DNA of 64,000 bases from Rothia mucilaginosa (GTDB lineage: Bacteria > Actinomycetota > Actinomycetes > Actinomycetales > Micrococcaceae). Position 1 is the stretch's first letter, and the number at the start of each line of letters is the position of its first letter. Location of the stretch: positions 434,001 to 498,000 of the forward strand of contig NZ_CABFLY010000002.1 in assembly GCF_901875305.1 (NCBI RefSeq), in the 5' to 3' direction. The position numbers and the translations under genes are program-made. Below the pieces are notes generated by a model. That model worked only from the letters and a program-made list of their open reading frames with translations, was not told the origin of the DNA and searched no databases. This document shows positions 47,214-55,414 of the stretch, one piece after another.

Positions 47214-47347
47214 TCAGCGCCGCAGAGGGGGCACTCCCCCGCCTGCGTTGTCCGGTGAAGCCTCAACTCTGTCGCTACCAAACCCAGCGAGAACATCCGG
47301 CACAACATCCCAAACCCAGGCACAAAACAAGCTCAACCTAGACACAG

Positions 47348-47392
47348 AAAACCCCCGCCGTCCTGTAGCGAACTACAGTACGGCGGGGGTTT
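47348..47392 (-). terminator. Terminator of nusB (bidirectional)
   Basis: AAACCCCCGCCGT pairs with ACGGCGGGGGTTT and CTGTAG with CTACAG inside, capped by a TTCG-type tetraloop on the minus strand, followed by TCTGTGT. Confidence 0.85.
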
Positions 47393-47473
47393 CACGTACG
47401 CTCCCCTGCGGGTGCATCCTCAAACAGCGAACCAACCAGCTACGGGCTGGCGGGCAGGCCGCGGCGGGACGTG

Positions 47474-47884
47474 TTACGCGAGCAGGGTCGGCTTCACCTG
47501 ACGGAGCTTATCCAGCAGACCGTTCACGAACTTCGGAGATTCATTCGTGGACAGCACACGCGCCAGACCGACAGCCTCAGAAATTGCGACAGCATCCGGA
47601 ACTTCGTCATTGTACAGAAGCTCCCAAGTGCCAATACGTAGCACGGCACGGTCCACGGCGGGCATACGCTCGAAGGACCAGTCACGGGCGTAAGTCTCCA
47701 CAAACTCGCGGATTTCTTCATCGTGGTCGCGGACGCCACGAATGATTTCCTCAGAGTAAGCAGAAATCTGCGCTACCGTGTACAGTCGGCGGCGGCGGAG
47801 TACCTCAATATAATCTTCGTTGCGCTGATCCGCCTCGAAGAGCACTTCGAGGGCGCGCAATCGGGCTTTCGTACGCGAATTCAT
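47474..47884 (-). CDS. nusB: Transcription antitermination factor NusB
   Basis: Binds boxA RNA with S10 for rRNA antitermination. The 136-residue all-helical protein begins NSRTKARLRALEVLFEADQR, the family start. Its ATG overlaps the efp stop by one base (TAATG), the usual efp-nusB pair. Confidence 0.96.
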   Translation of the reverse strand: MNSRTKARLRALEVLFEADQRNEDYIEVLRRRRLYTVAQISAYSEEIIRGVRDHDEEIREFVETYARDWSFERMPAVDRAVLRIGTWELLYNDEVPDAVAISEAVGLARVLSTNESPKFVNGLLDKLRQVKPTLLA

Positions 47885-48447
47885 TAGTCGTTCACGCGAC
47901 CGAGGTACTCACCGGTGCGGGTGTCAACCTTGACCTTGGTGCCGGTCTCCAGGAACAGGGGAACCTGAATCTCGTAGCCGGTCTCAACGGTTGCGGGCTT
48001 GGTGCCGCCGGTGGAGCGGTCACCCTGCAGGCCGGGCTCGGTGTAGGTGATTTCGAGGACCACGGATGCGGGCAGCTCGATGTACAGCGGGGTGCCGTCG
48101 TGCAGAGCGATGGTTGCGGTCTGGGACTCGAGCATGTAGTTTGCTGCGTCGCCAACAACGGTTGCGGGAACGTTAATCTGGTCGTAGGTCTTCATGTCCA
48201 TGAAGACGTAGTCGTCGCCGTCCTGGTACAGGTACTGGTAGTCGGAGCGGTCAACAGTTGCGGTCTCAATCTTAGCGCCAGCGTTGAAGGTACGGTCGAC
48301 GACCTTACCGGAGGTAACGTTACGCAGCTTGGTGCGAACGAACGCGCCACCCTTACCGGGCTTCACGTGCTGGAACTCAACGACGGACCAGAGGTTGCCG
48401 TCAATCTTCAGGACGGCGCCGTTCTTAATATCGGTAGTGGATGCCAT
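47884..48447 (-). CDS. efp: Elongation factor P
   Basis: Relieves ribosome stalling at polyproline. The 187-residue, three-barrel protein has Lys32 at the tip loop in [14 protein letters not shown]; the KPGKG loop with prolines is the form typical of Actinobacteria, in which the lysine works unmodified. The ATG at 48447 follows GAAGGAGA; a ten-codon upstream extension is not typical. Confidence 0.97.
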   Translation of the reverse strand: MASTTDIKNGAVLKIDGNLWSVVEFQHVKPGKGGAFVRTKLRNVTSGKVVDRTFNAGAKIETATVDRSDYQYLYQDGDDYVFMDMKTYDQINVPATVVGDAANYMLESQTATIALHDGTPLYIELPASVVLEITYTEPGLQGDRSTGGTKPATVETGYEIQVPLFLETGTKVKVDTRTGEYLGRVND

Positions 48448-48566
48448 GGGGCTCTCCTTCGTGTCATCGACGCCCACGCCGTAGTGGTACCCGGCGCGGC
48501 GCTAAGTTTTCAATGAGCAAAATATGTCCCGTACATTCTACCGGATGTGCACGAATTTGCCTAGTA

Positions 48567-48593
48567 GGGGCACCACAGTTTCTGTGGCACCCC
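48567..48593 (-). terminator. Hairpin after aroB
   Basis: GGGGTGCCACAG pairs perfectly with CTGTGGTGCCCC around AAA, 79 bp after the aroB stop. The T-run is poor (CTACTAGG). Confidence 0.6.
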
Positions 48594-48671
48594 GCCCGGC
48601 TGGCGCATGCTGACTGCCATATGCGGCGGGCATGTGCCGTGTGCATCCGGTGAATATACGGGACTCATCAC

Positions 48672-49793
48672 CTACTCGGTAATCTCCTGGTAGGTCATGT
48701 ACAGAATCGATTCGTCCGGCACCTCGTACACGCGCGGGCGAGCCAAACCGTCAAGAATGATGAAGCGCAGCAGGTTGCCGCGTGCCTTCTTGTCGCGGCG
48801 CATCGCTTCGAGCAGCTGGGGCCATGCGTCTGCCTTGTAGGAGGTGGGCAGGCCCAGAGATTCGAGGATGCGGCGGGTGCGTGCCACGAGCTCCTCGTCG
48901 GCGTGACCGGTTGCCAGCGCCAGTTCGGCGGCGTAGACCATGCCCACCGCAACAGCCGCGCCGTGACGCCACTGGTAGCGTTCGTTGCGCTCGATGGCGT
49001 GGGCGAGGGTGTGGCCGTAGTTCAGGATTTCGCGGCGGCCGGATTCACGCAGGTCCTCGGAGACCACCTCCGCCTTCACGCGCACGCTGCGTTCAATGAG
49101 TTCACGCATCACGGCGGACTGCGAGTCGCGTACGGCGTTCGGGTTCGCCTCAATCAGGTCAAGAATTTCGGGGTCTGCGATGAAGCCGCACTTGACGACC
49201 TCACCCATGCCGGTCAGCAGCTCATGCTCAGGCAGGGTGCGCAGGGTGCCGATCTCGCAGAGCACCGCGGCGGGCGGCCAGAACGCGCCGACCAGGTTCT
49301 TACCCTCGGCGGTGTTGATGCCGGTCTTACCGCCCACGGCGGCGTCCACCATGCCGAGCAGGGTGGTCGGAATGTGCACCACGCGCACGCCGCGCAGCCA
49401 GGTCGCCGCCACGAAACCGGCAACGTCGGTAATAGCACCGCCGCCCACAGACACGATCGCGTCAGTACGGGTGAAGTCGTTCTGGCCGAGCACCTGCCAG
49501 CAGAACGCCGCCACCTGGTAGTGTTTGGCCTCCTCGGCGTCGGGAATCTCAGCGCTGAACGATTCGTAACCCATCGCGCGCAGGTCCTCCATGACCAGCT
49601 CACCCGTGGAACGCAGGGCACGCGGATGAATCACGAGCACCTTCTTCGTGCGGTTGCCCAGAATCTCGGGCAGGGTGCCGAGCAGGTTGTGGCCAATCAG
49701 CACCTCGTAGTTCTCGCGCGGGGAGCTGCCGGTCACCGGAATACGGGTGATATCCGCTTCGCCGGAAGCGCCGAAGGTGGGCTGAGTGCTCAT
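48672..49793 (-). CDS. aroB: 3-Dehydroquinate synthase
   Basis: Second step of the shikimate pathway, from DAHP to 3-dehydroquinate, using NAD and a metal ion. The 373-residue protein shows GGGAITDVAGFVAATWLRGV and VHIPTTLLGMVDAAVGGKTGIN, the NAD/substrate signatures, and the metal-binding HTLAHAIE. The ATG at 49793 has AAAGGA seven bases upstream. It follows aroK by 36 bp. Confidence 0.96.
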   Translation of the reverse strand: MSTQPTFGASGEADITRIPVTGSSPRENYEVLIGHNLLGTLPEILGNRTKKVLVIHPRALRSTGELVMEDLRAMGYESFSAEIPDAEEAKHYQVAAFCWQVLGQNDFTRTDAIVSVGGGAITDVAGFVAATWLRGVRVVHIPTTLLGMVDAAVGGKTGINTAEGKNLVGAFWPPAAVLCEIGTLRTLPEHELLTGMGEVVKCGFIADPEILDLIEANPNAVRDSQSAVMRELIERSVRVKAEVVSEDLRESGRREILNYGHTLAHAIERNERYQWRHGAAVAVGMVYAAELALATGHADEELVARTRRILESLGLPTSYKADAWPQLLEAMRRDKKARGNLLRFIILDGLARPRVYEVPDESILYMTYQEITE

Positions 49794-49829
49794 CGTGTGT
49801 CCTTTCACAGGAGAGTGGGTAGGAAGGGG

Positions 49830-51251
49830 TCAGGAGTTGTTCGCCCGCGCCTTGCGGCTGGCGGTGACGTACGCCTGAATCTCTGCGGTCATCTCGGTAA
49901 TGGGTCGGCCGCCGCGAGCGTCCAGGGTAAAGTGCGCCAGCTCCTCGTAGCGGGTGCGGCGACGCTCAAAAATATCGGTCCAGCGCTCGACCGGGTTCGG
50001 CTGCAGCAGCGGGCGGGTCTTATTGCCCGTAATGCGCGGGGTGACGGTCTCGGCGTCAACCAGGATGTACACCACGCATTCGTCCTTGAGGAGCTCCGCA
50101 ACCGAGTCGGTCATGGGCGCGCCGCCACCGAGCGAAAACACCGTGTTGCGGTACACCGGGGAGGTCAGCACCTCTTCGATGGTCTTGCGTTCCAGCTCGC
50201 GGAAGTGCGCCTCCCCGAAAATCTCGAAAATTTCGGAGACCTCGCCGTGGCGTTCCACGATGAGCTGGTCGGCGTCCAGGAACTCGTAGCCGTAGAAACG
50301 CGCCAGGTGCGTGCCAATGTAAGTCTTACCCGCCGCCATGGGACCTATCAGCACGATGGGGCGTGACTGCTCGGCAAAGTTCTCGTGCATCTCGCGCACC
50401 TGCTGCGGGTGGATGCGGGCAGATTCCTCGAACTCAATGACTTCAAGCTCAACAGTCTCGAACTCAGCCTGTGCAAACTCACCAGATTCAAGATCACTGA
50501 CCTCGACTCGAATCGCCTCACGTTGGGTTGCCTCGCGAGCGCCAAGCTCGGCGTCCATCTCTGCCTCGGATGCGGCGCGCGCCTCAACCTCGGCGGCGGC
50601 CTCGGCGGAGTCCACCGCCGCAATCTCCTCGGCCACAGATTCGGTCGCTGAAACCTGCACCTTGCCGAATAGCGCCGGGGTCGGACGCAACGGCTTGGGT
50701 GCGGCGGGTTTCGGCACGGTCGGCTTCGGGGGTGCCAGTTTAGGAGCAGTAGGCTTGGGAGCTATGGGCTTCGGGGCCGCAGACTTGGGTGCTTCCGCCT
50801 GTGCGGGCTCCTCGCGAGGCTCTTCCTCAGCCATGCCCTGCAGGGCGCTCAGCAGCTTCAGGCGCAGGTCCTCGTCCAGGCCCGCGGCCGGGTCAGCATC
50901 CTCGGAGGCCGAGGAAGCATACAGACGCACGCCCCGCACGCTCACGGGGGCGGCGGGCCGGGGGCGAACACCCGAACGCATCAGGTCGGCCGGAGTAGGC
51001 ACGCGAGACGCCCGGCGGGAAGAAGCCTCACGGGCGGTATCCTCAGCCGACGTGGCCTCAACAGCCTGCTCAGCTGCGGTAGATACACCGGCTTCCGATA
51101 CGCCGGATTCCGGGCGCGGCGAAGCGCCCCCTCGCGCACGCTGCGCAGCCGCAGCAATACGCGCAAGGGGGCTCGAAGCGACCGGGCGAACACCCTGCTC
51201 CACAGAAACCTCCCCGAAACCGCGACCCTCAGACTCCGCCGGAAGGGGCAC
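49830..51251 (-). CDS. aroK: Shikimate kinase with a long low-complexity N-terminal extension
   Basis: The kinase domain (about 300-473) phosphorylates shikimate: P-loop GPMAAGKT (303-310), the shikimate-binding FGEAHFRELE, and LGGGAPM. Before it is an extension of about 295 residues that the family (170-200 residues) lacks: an Ala/Arg-rich start, an APKP repeat tract (about 151-190) and a Glu/Ala-rich stretch up to the kinase. The GTG at 51251 shares its G with the aroC stop (TAGTG); a TTG four codons earlier is the alternative. Codon use is continuous with the gene. The extension is probably disordered; it may serve as a tether to other shikimate enzymes or the envelope, which is speculation. 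Confidence 0.9.
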   Translation of the reverse strand: MPLPAESEGRGFGEVSVEQGVRPVASSPLARIAAAAQRARGGASPRPESGVSEAGVSTAAEQAVEATSAEDTAREASSRRASRVPTPADLMRSGVRPRPAAPVSVRGVRLYASSASEDADPAAGLDEDLRLKLLSALQGMAEEEPREEPAQAEAPKSAAPKPIAPKPTAPKLAPPKPTVPKPAAPKPLRPTPALFGKVQVSATESVAEEIAAVDSAEAAAEVEARAASEAEMDAELGAREATQREAIRVEVSDLESGEFAQAEFETVELEVIEFEESARIHPQQVREMHENFAEQSRPIVLIGPMAAGKTYIGTHLARFYGYEFLDADQLIVERHGEVSEIFEIFGEAHFRELERKTIEEVLTSPVYRNTVFSLGGGAPMTDSVAELLKDECVVYILVDAETVTPRITGNKTRPLLQPNPVERWTDIFERRRTRYEELAHFTLDARGGRPITEMTAEIQAYVTASRKARANNS

Positions 51252-52468
51252 TACGCGTCCCAACCGGCCACGTTAGACTCCCACGCCAGCGAAGCCGGAA
51301 TGGCCTCAAGGTAGGAATCCATGTTGCGGCGAGTCTCACCAATCGAGTCGCCACCGAACTTCTCCAGTGCCGCCTCAGCCAGCACCAGGGCGACCATAGC
51401 CTCCGCCACCACACCGGCGGCGGGAACAGCACACACGTCCGAACGCTGGTGGTGGGCGCGAGCCTGCTCACCGGTGGAAGTGTCAATGGTCTTCAGAGCC
51501 TTCGGCACGGTCGCAATGGGTTTCATGGCCGCGCGCACACGCAGCAGGTCGCCAATGCTCATGCCGCCCTCAATACCACCGGCACGGTTGGTATCGCGGG
51601 TAACGCCGTGCTCACCGATAGAAATCTCGTCGTGAGCGGCAGTGCCGGGGCGGTCGGCGGTGGCGAAACCGTCACCAACCTCAACGCCCTTAATGGCCTG
51701 AATACCCATCAGGGCTGCAGCAAGGCGCGCGTCCAGGCGGCGGTCCCAGTGCACGTACGAACCCAGTCCGGGAGGCATACCGTACGCGAGCACCTCAACC
51801 ACACCACCGAGGGTCTCACCGTCCTTGTGCGCCTCGTCCACGCGCTGAACCATCGCGTCAGAGGTTGCCTTGTCGAAGCAGCGCAGCGGGTCAGCGTCCA
51901 GCTGGTCAACGTTGCGGGGCGAAGGCACGGGGGCACCCTCGGGGGCGTGCACGCCACCCACAGCCACGGTGTGCGAGACCAACTCAACGCCCAGAGCCTT
52001 CAAAATCTGAGCGGCAACCACGCCAAGAGCCACGCGGGTCGCGGTCTCACGTGCGGAGGCGCGCTCCAGCACCGGGCGAGCCTCAGAGAAGTTGTACTTC
52101 TGCATGCCGGTAAAGTCGGCGTGGCCGGGACGCGGGCGGGTCAGCGCCGCGTTACGAGCGCGGTGCTCAATCAGCTTGGGGTCAACCGGATCGGAGCTCA
52201 TCACGTCGGTCCACTTGGGCCACTCGGTGTTGGCAATCTCAATAGCGACCGGGCCGCCCTGAGTCAGGCCGTGGCGCACACCACCCAGGATGCGCACACG
52301 ATCCTCCTCGAACTTCATGCGGGCACCGCGGCCGTAGCCGAGACGGCGGCGAGCCAGGGCGTCACGCACCATGTCGCTGGTGAGTTCCACACCGGCGGGA
52401 ACACCCTCAATGATGCCAACGAGCGCCTCGCCGTGGGATTCTCCGGCAGTGAGCCAACGCAGGGCCAT
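51251..52468 (-). CDS. aroC: Chorismate synthase
   Basis: Last step of the shikimate pathway, an FMN-dependent 1,4-elimination that makes chorismate. The 405-residue protein begins [21 protein letters not shown] and has [13 protein letters not shown] and [14 protein letters not shown], the family signatures. Overlaps the start of aroK, so the two are coupled. Confidence 0.97.
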   Translation of the reverse strand: MALRWLTAGESHGEALVGIIEGVPAGVELTSDMVRDALARRRLGYGRGARMKFEEDRVRILGGVRHGLTQGGPVAIEIANTEWPKWTDVMSSDPVDPKLIEHRARNAALTRPRPGHADFTGMQKYNFSEARPVLERASARETATRVALGVVAAQILKALGVELVSHTVAVGGVHAPEGAPVPSPRNVDQLDADPLRCFDKATSDAMVQRVDEAHKDGETLGGVVEVLAYGMPPGLGSYVHWDRRLDARLAAALMGIQAIKGVEVGDGFATADRPGTAAHDEISIGEHGVTRDTNRAGGIEGGMSIGDLLRVRAAMKPIATVPKALKTIDTSTGEQARAHHQRSDVCAVPAAGVVAEAMVALVLAEAALEKFGGDSIGETRRNMDSYLEAIPASLAWESNVAGWDA

Positions 52469-52557
52469 AGGTTAACCTCTTTTCGTGTCACCCGCAGCGC
52501 AGCGCAGGTGGAAGGATTCATAATTCTTCAATGTAAAAAGTGTATAAAATGCGGGCT

Positions 52558-53511
52558 TTACTCGGCGAGCGGTGCCGGGAGGTGTTCACGGGACGGAAGA
52601 CCTACCGCCTCGCACATCTCATTGATCAGACCCAGCAATTCGGCGGGCTGCAGGGTACGGTCCGTGAAGAGCAAAACCTGCTCAACAGCCTGGTAAAGCA
52701 GCATCTCCAGACCGGACACCACGGCTCCCCCGCTCGCCTCCCAGGCGCTCGCCAGCACCGAAGGCCACGGGTTGTACGCAACATCCAGCAGTACCGAGCG
52801 CACAGCGGCCCCGGGGGCTCCCGCAGGGTCGGTCAGCTGCGGGGCCCAGTCATCCGCCGCACGGGCCGGCAGGGTTGAAATGACGGGGTTGTGGCGGCGC
52901 GCCTTCTGCTTGGCAGGAAACTCGGCCAGGGCCACGGTCGACAGCTGCACACCCAGGTGCTCGGCCACGGCCTGCAGGTCACCCAGCTTGTGCAGAGAGC
53001 GGGCGTACACGCTCACGCATCGGTACCCCAGCTTGTGCAGGGCGGTCAGAGCGGATATCGCGGTCGCTCCCCCGCCAATCACGGCGGGCTCGTCACGCTC
53101 GGGGTCCGGTTCCAGACCCGCGTGCAACAATGCGCTCACAATGCCGATTACGTCGGTGTTATCACCCAGAACCTTCTCACCGCGCGGATACACCGTGTTC
53201 ACCGCACCGGTCACGCGGGCGGTCTCGCTCAGCTCATCGCAATACTTGATGACGGCGGTCTTCAACGGCATCGTCACCGACAGGCCCGCAATGTACGGGG
53301 CATCCTCCGTACCCTTCGGGTGACGCACACGGTGCATAATCGTCGGCAAATCCTCAGGCAGGGTGTCGCGACGGTCGTACCCCAGGTTTGCCTCCCCCAG
53401 GTACGCATACGCGGCCCGATGCAGCGCTGGCGAGAGCGAATGATCAATCGGGTGCCCCAGCACGTAGGCGCGGCGCACGGAAGGTGCCTCACGGTAGGAT
53501 TCGGTCGGCAT
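52558..53511 (-). CDS. aroE: Shikimate dehydrogenase
   Basis: Reduces 3-dehydroshikimate to shikimate with NADPH. The 317-residue protein has the substrate motif GHPIDHSLSPALHRAAY at 19-35, the catalytic Lys in SVTMPLKTAVIKY, Asp in DNTDVIGI and a glycine-rich dinucleotide loop VIGGGATAISAL. It precedes aroC by 89 bp on the same strand. Confidence 0.94.
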   Translation of the reverse strand: MPTESYREAPSVRRAYVLGHPIDHSLSPALHRAAYAYLGEANLGYDRRDTLPEDLPTIMHRVRHPKGTEDAPYIAGLSVTMPLKTAVIKYCDELSETARVTGAVNTVYPRGEKVLGDNTDVIGIVSALLHAGLEPDPERDEPAVIGGGATAISALTALHKLGYRCVSVYARSLHKLGDLQAVAEHLGVQLSTVALAEFPAKQKARRHNPVISTLPARAADDWAPQLTDPAGAPGAAVRSVLLDVAYNPWPSVLASAWEASGGAVVSGLEMLLYQAVEQVLLFTDRTLQPAELLGLINEMCEAVGLPSREHLPAPLAE

Positions 53512-53585
53512 GGACTCTCGCTCTCTTTCTCAACACTGGGGCACGGACGGCCGCGGGGGCCACCTCCCATTTTAGCGGGTACACC

Positions 53586-53632
53586 AGAGGGCGGGCACCG
53601 CCCAACTCTCATGGGAACGGCGCCCGCCCTCT
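53586..53632 (-). terminator. Terminator of mltG
   Basis: AGAGGGCGGGC pairs with GCCCGCCCTCT, 15 bp after the mltG stop. The loop is long (25 nt) and the T-run is weak. Confidence 0.6.
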
Positions 53633-53646
53633 GCATCAGCTACAGC

Positions 53647-54852
53647 TTAGCTACAACGGTTCGGGTGCTTTGAGCACCACTGGTTGTACTCTTCCACGTA
53701 ACGCTGGTGCTCAGCGTAAGTGCGGGAGTACTTGGTCTCGCCAGAATCCAGGTCGACGGTCACCCAGTAGTAGTACGGGTTCTTCTCCGGAGCAGCAGCG
53801 GCCTTGATGGACGCCAGCTGCGGGGAACCAATCGGACCCTTCGGCAAACCCTTATTCGCATAAGTGTTGTACTTATTGCTCTTATCGGCCTTCTGCTCCT
53901 CAGTCAGGTGGTAAGAGCGGACACCCAGACCGTAGGTTACGGTCGCATCCGACTGAATCAGACCGGAGGTCTCACCATCCGGGTTGTTCAGACGATTCTC
54001 GATGATACCCGCAACCGCCACGTAGTCCTTCGGCTGAGCCTCAAGCTCCACGATGGAGGCGATGGTTAGCACCTCGAAGGTCTTCTGATCGCCGCTCACA
54101 CCGGCTTCCTTCAGGTCAGCCTTGGTCTTATCAACCATGGTCTGAATGACCTTCTTGATGTCGGTATCCTTCGGGAAGCGGTACTCACCCGGATGCAGCC
54201 AACCCTCAATCGAGGGGAAGTTGCTCGGCACGCCGTACTGGGTGTAGTTGCTGACTGCGTCCTCAACCTGCTTGCGGGTGAACGCGCCATCGGAACCCGA
54301 AACAATCAAATCGATGGTCTCGGTCACGCGCTTACCCTGCGGAATTGCCAAGTACAGCACGTTGCTGTTCGCCTGAATAATGGTGTTGATGGCACTGGAA
54401 CTGCTCATGTGTTGCTGCAAGTCGTAGGTGCCAGGCTGCAGGTACTTGCCCTTGCTTTCCTTGCTGTACACCTCGATAAATTTATCAGCATCAGCAATCA
54501 CACCGGCGGCCTCCAGCTCGTCCGCCACCTGCACAGTAGACTGACCCGAGCGAATCGTGAACGTCACGGCTGTGCCATTACCTCCACCAGAGTAATCGCG
54601 CGTCTTGAACGGGTCGTACCGCGCAATAAAAGCGACGGAAATAATCACCAGAGCCGCCACGAACAGCGACATAGCGCTCAGCATGATAGCGCGGCGACGG
54701 CGCTTACGAGCACGCAGAGTCGCTACAGAGACGACCTCGTGCTCCAAAGTAATGCCGGTAATACCCTTCTCTTCGTCGGCTTTCGTCGGCGTGAAAAGGT
54801 CCAGCCCGCTTTCCTCGGGGTGTTCCTCGGGCTGTTTATTCTGTTCGGTCAC
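53647..54852 (-). CDS. mltG: Endolytic transglycosylase MltG
   Basis: A membrane-anchored lytic transglycosylase that cuts nascent glycan strands and sets their length. The 401-residue protein has an acidic cytoplasmic tail, one transmembrane helix (about 53-75), a LysM-like domain and the YceG catalytic domain with the Glu-containing motif LTIASIVELEAQ near residue 265. It overlaps ruvX by four bases (ATGA). Confidence 0.94.
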   Translation of the reverse strand: MTEQNKQPEEHPEESGLDLFTPTKADEEKGITGITLEHEVVSVATLRARKRRRRAIMLSAMSLFVAALVIISVAFIARYDPFKTRDYSGGGNGTAVTFTIRSGQSTVQVADELEAAGVIADADKFIEVYSKESKGKYLQPGTYDLQQHMSSSSAINTIIQANSNVLYLAIPQGKRVTETIDLIVSGSDGAFTRKQVEDAVSNYTQYGVPSNFPSIEGWLHPGEYRFPKDTDIKKVIQTMVDKTKADLKEAGVSGDQKTFEVLTIASIVELEAQPKDYVAVAGIIENRLNNPDGETSGLIQSDATVTYGLGVRSYHLTEEQKADKSNKYNTYANKGLPKGPIGSPQLASIKAAAAPEKNPYYYWVTVDLDSGETKYSRTYAEHQRYVEEYNQWCSKHPNRCS

Positions 54853-55412
54853 TGAAGGTTCTCCGTTTCGTTGACGGCCCCGACCGTGGTCCCTTCTGAC
54901 TCGGACGGTCGGTCTTCTTCGTGGGCCGGATCGCTCACCTTGTACCCGGCTACAGATTGCCCTGCCTTGAGGGCATCCAGGCTGTACTGCAAAATATTCA
55001 CAGCCGCCACCTGGTCAACCATAGTCTTAAAATCTCGGCTGGAAACCCCAGCCTCGTGCAGTGCACGGTGAGCGCTCACGGTGGTGAGTCGCTCATCCAC
55101 CAGCCAAATGTTAATGTGTGTCTTATGTTCGGCATCCAGCTCGGAGCGCAGAGCCTGAGCGTACTCCCGAGCCATCTCGGTCGAGGAGGACTCCCCGCCG
55201 CGCATGGTCTTCGGAAGGCCAACGAACACCTCCACCACCTCGTTCACCTCAATCAGCTTGCGCAGAACACGACGATCAGAGTTCTTCTTCTCGTCGCGAC
55301 GCAGCGTCTTGAGCGGGGTGGCGAGGATGCCGTCAGGGTCGCTGAGGGCGGTGCCGACGCGGGCCTTACCCACGTCGACACCCATCCGCACTCCGCGCTG
55401 GAATTCTGCCAT
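54849..55412 (-). CDS. ruvX: RuvX/YqgF family protein (RNase H-fold)
   Basis: An RNase H-like protein involved in 16S rRNA 5' processing and possibly Holliday-junction resolution. GVDVGKARVGTALSD starts near residue 11, and DERLTTVSAHRAL is the second signature. A 35-residue acidic tail follows the domain, making 187 residues. It starts 2 bp after the alaS stop. Confidence 0.93.
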   Translation of the reverse strand: MAEFQRGVRMGVDVGKARVGTALSDPDGILATPLKTLRRDEKKNSDRRVLRKLIEVNEVVEVFVGLPKTMRGGESSSTEMAREYAQALRSELDAEHKTHINIWLVDERLTTVSAHRALHEAGVSSRDFKTMVDQVAAVNILQYSLDALKAGQSVAGYKVSDPAHEEDRPSESEGTTVGAVNETENLQ

Positions 55413-55414
55413 GT

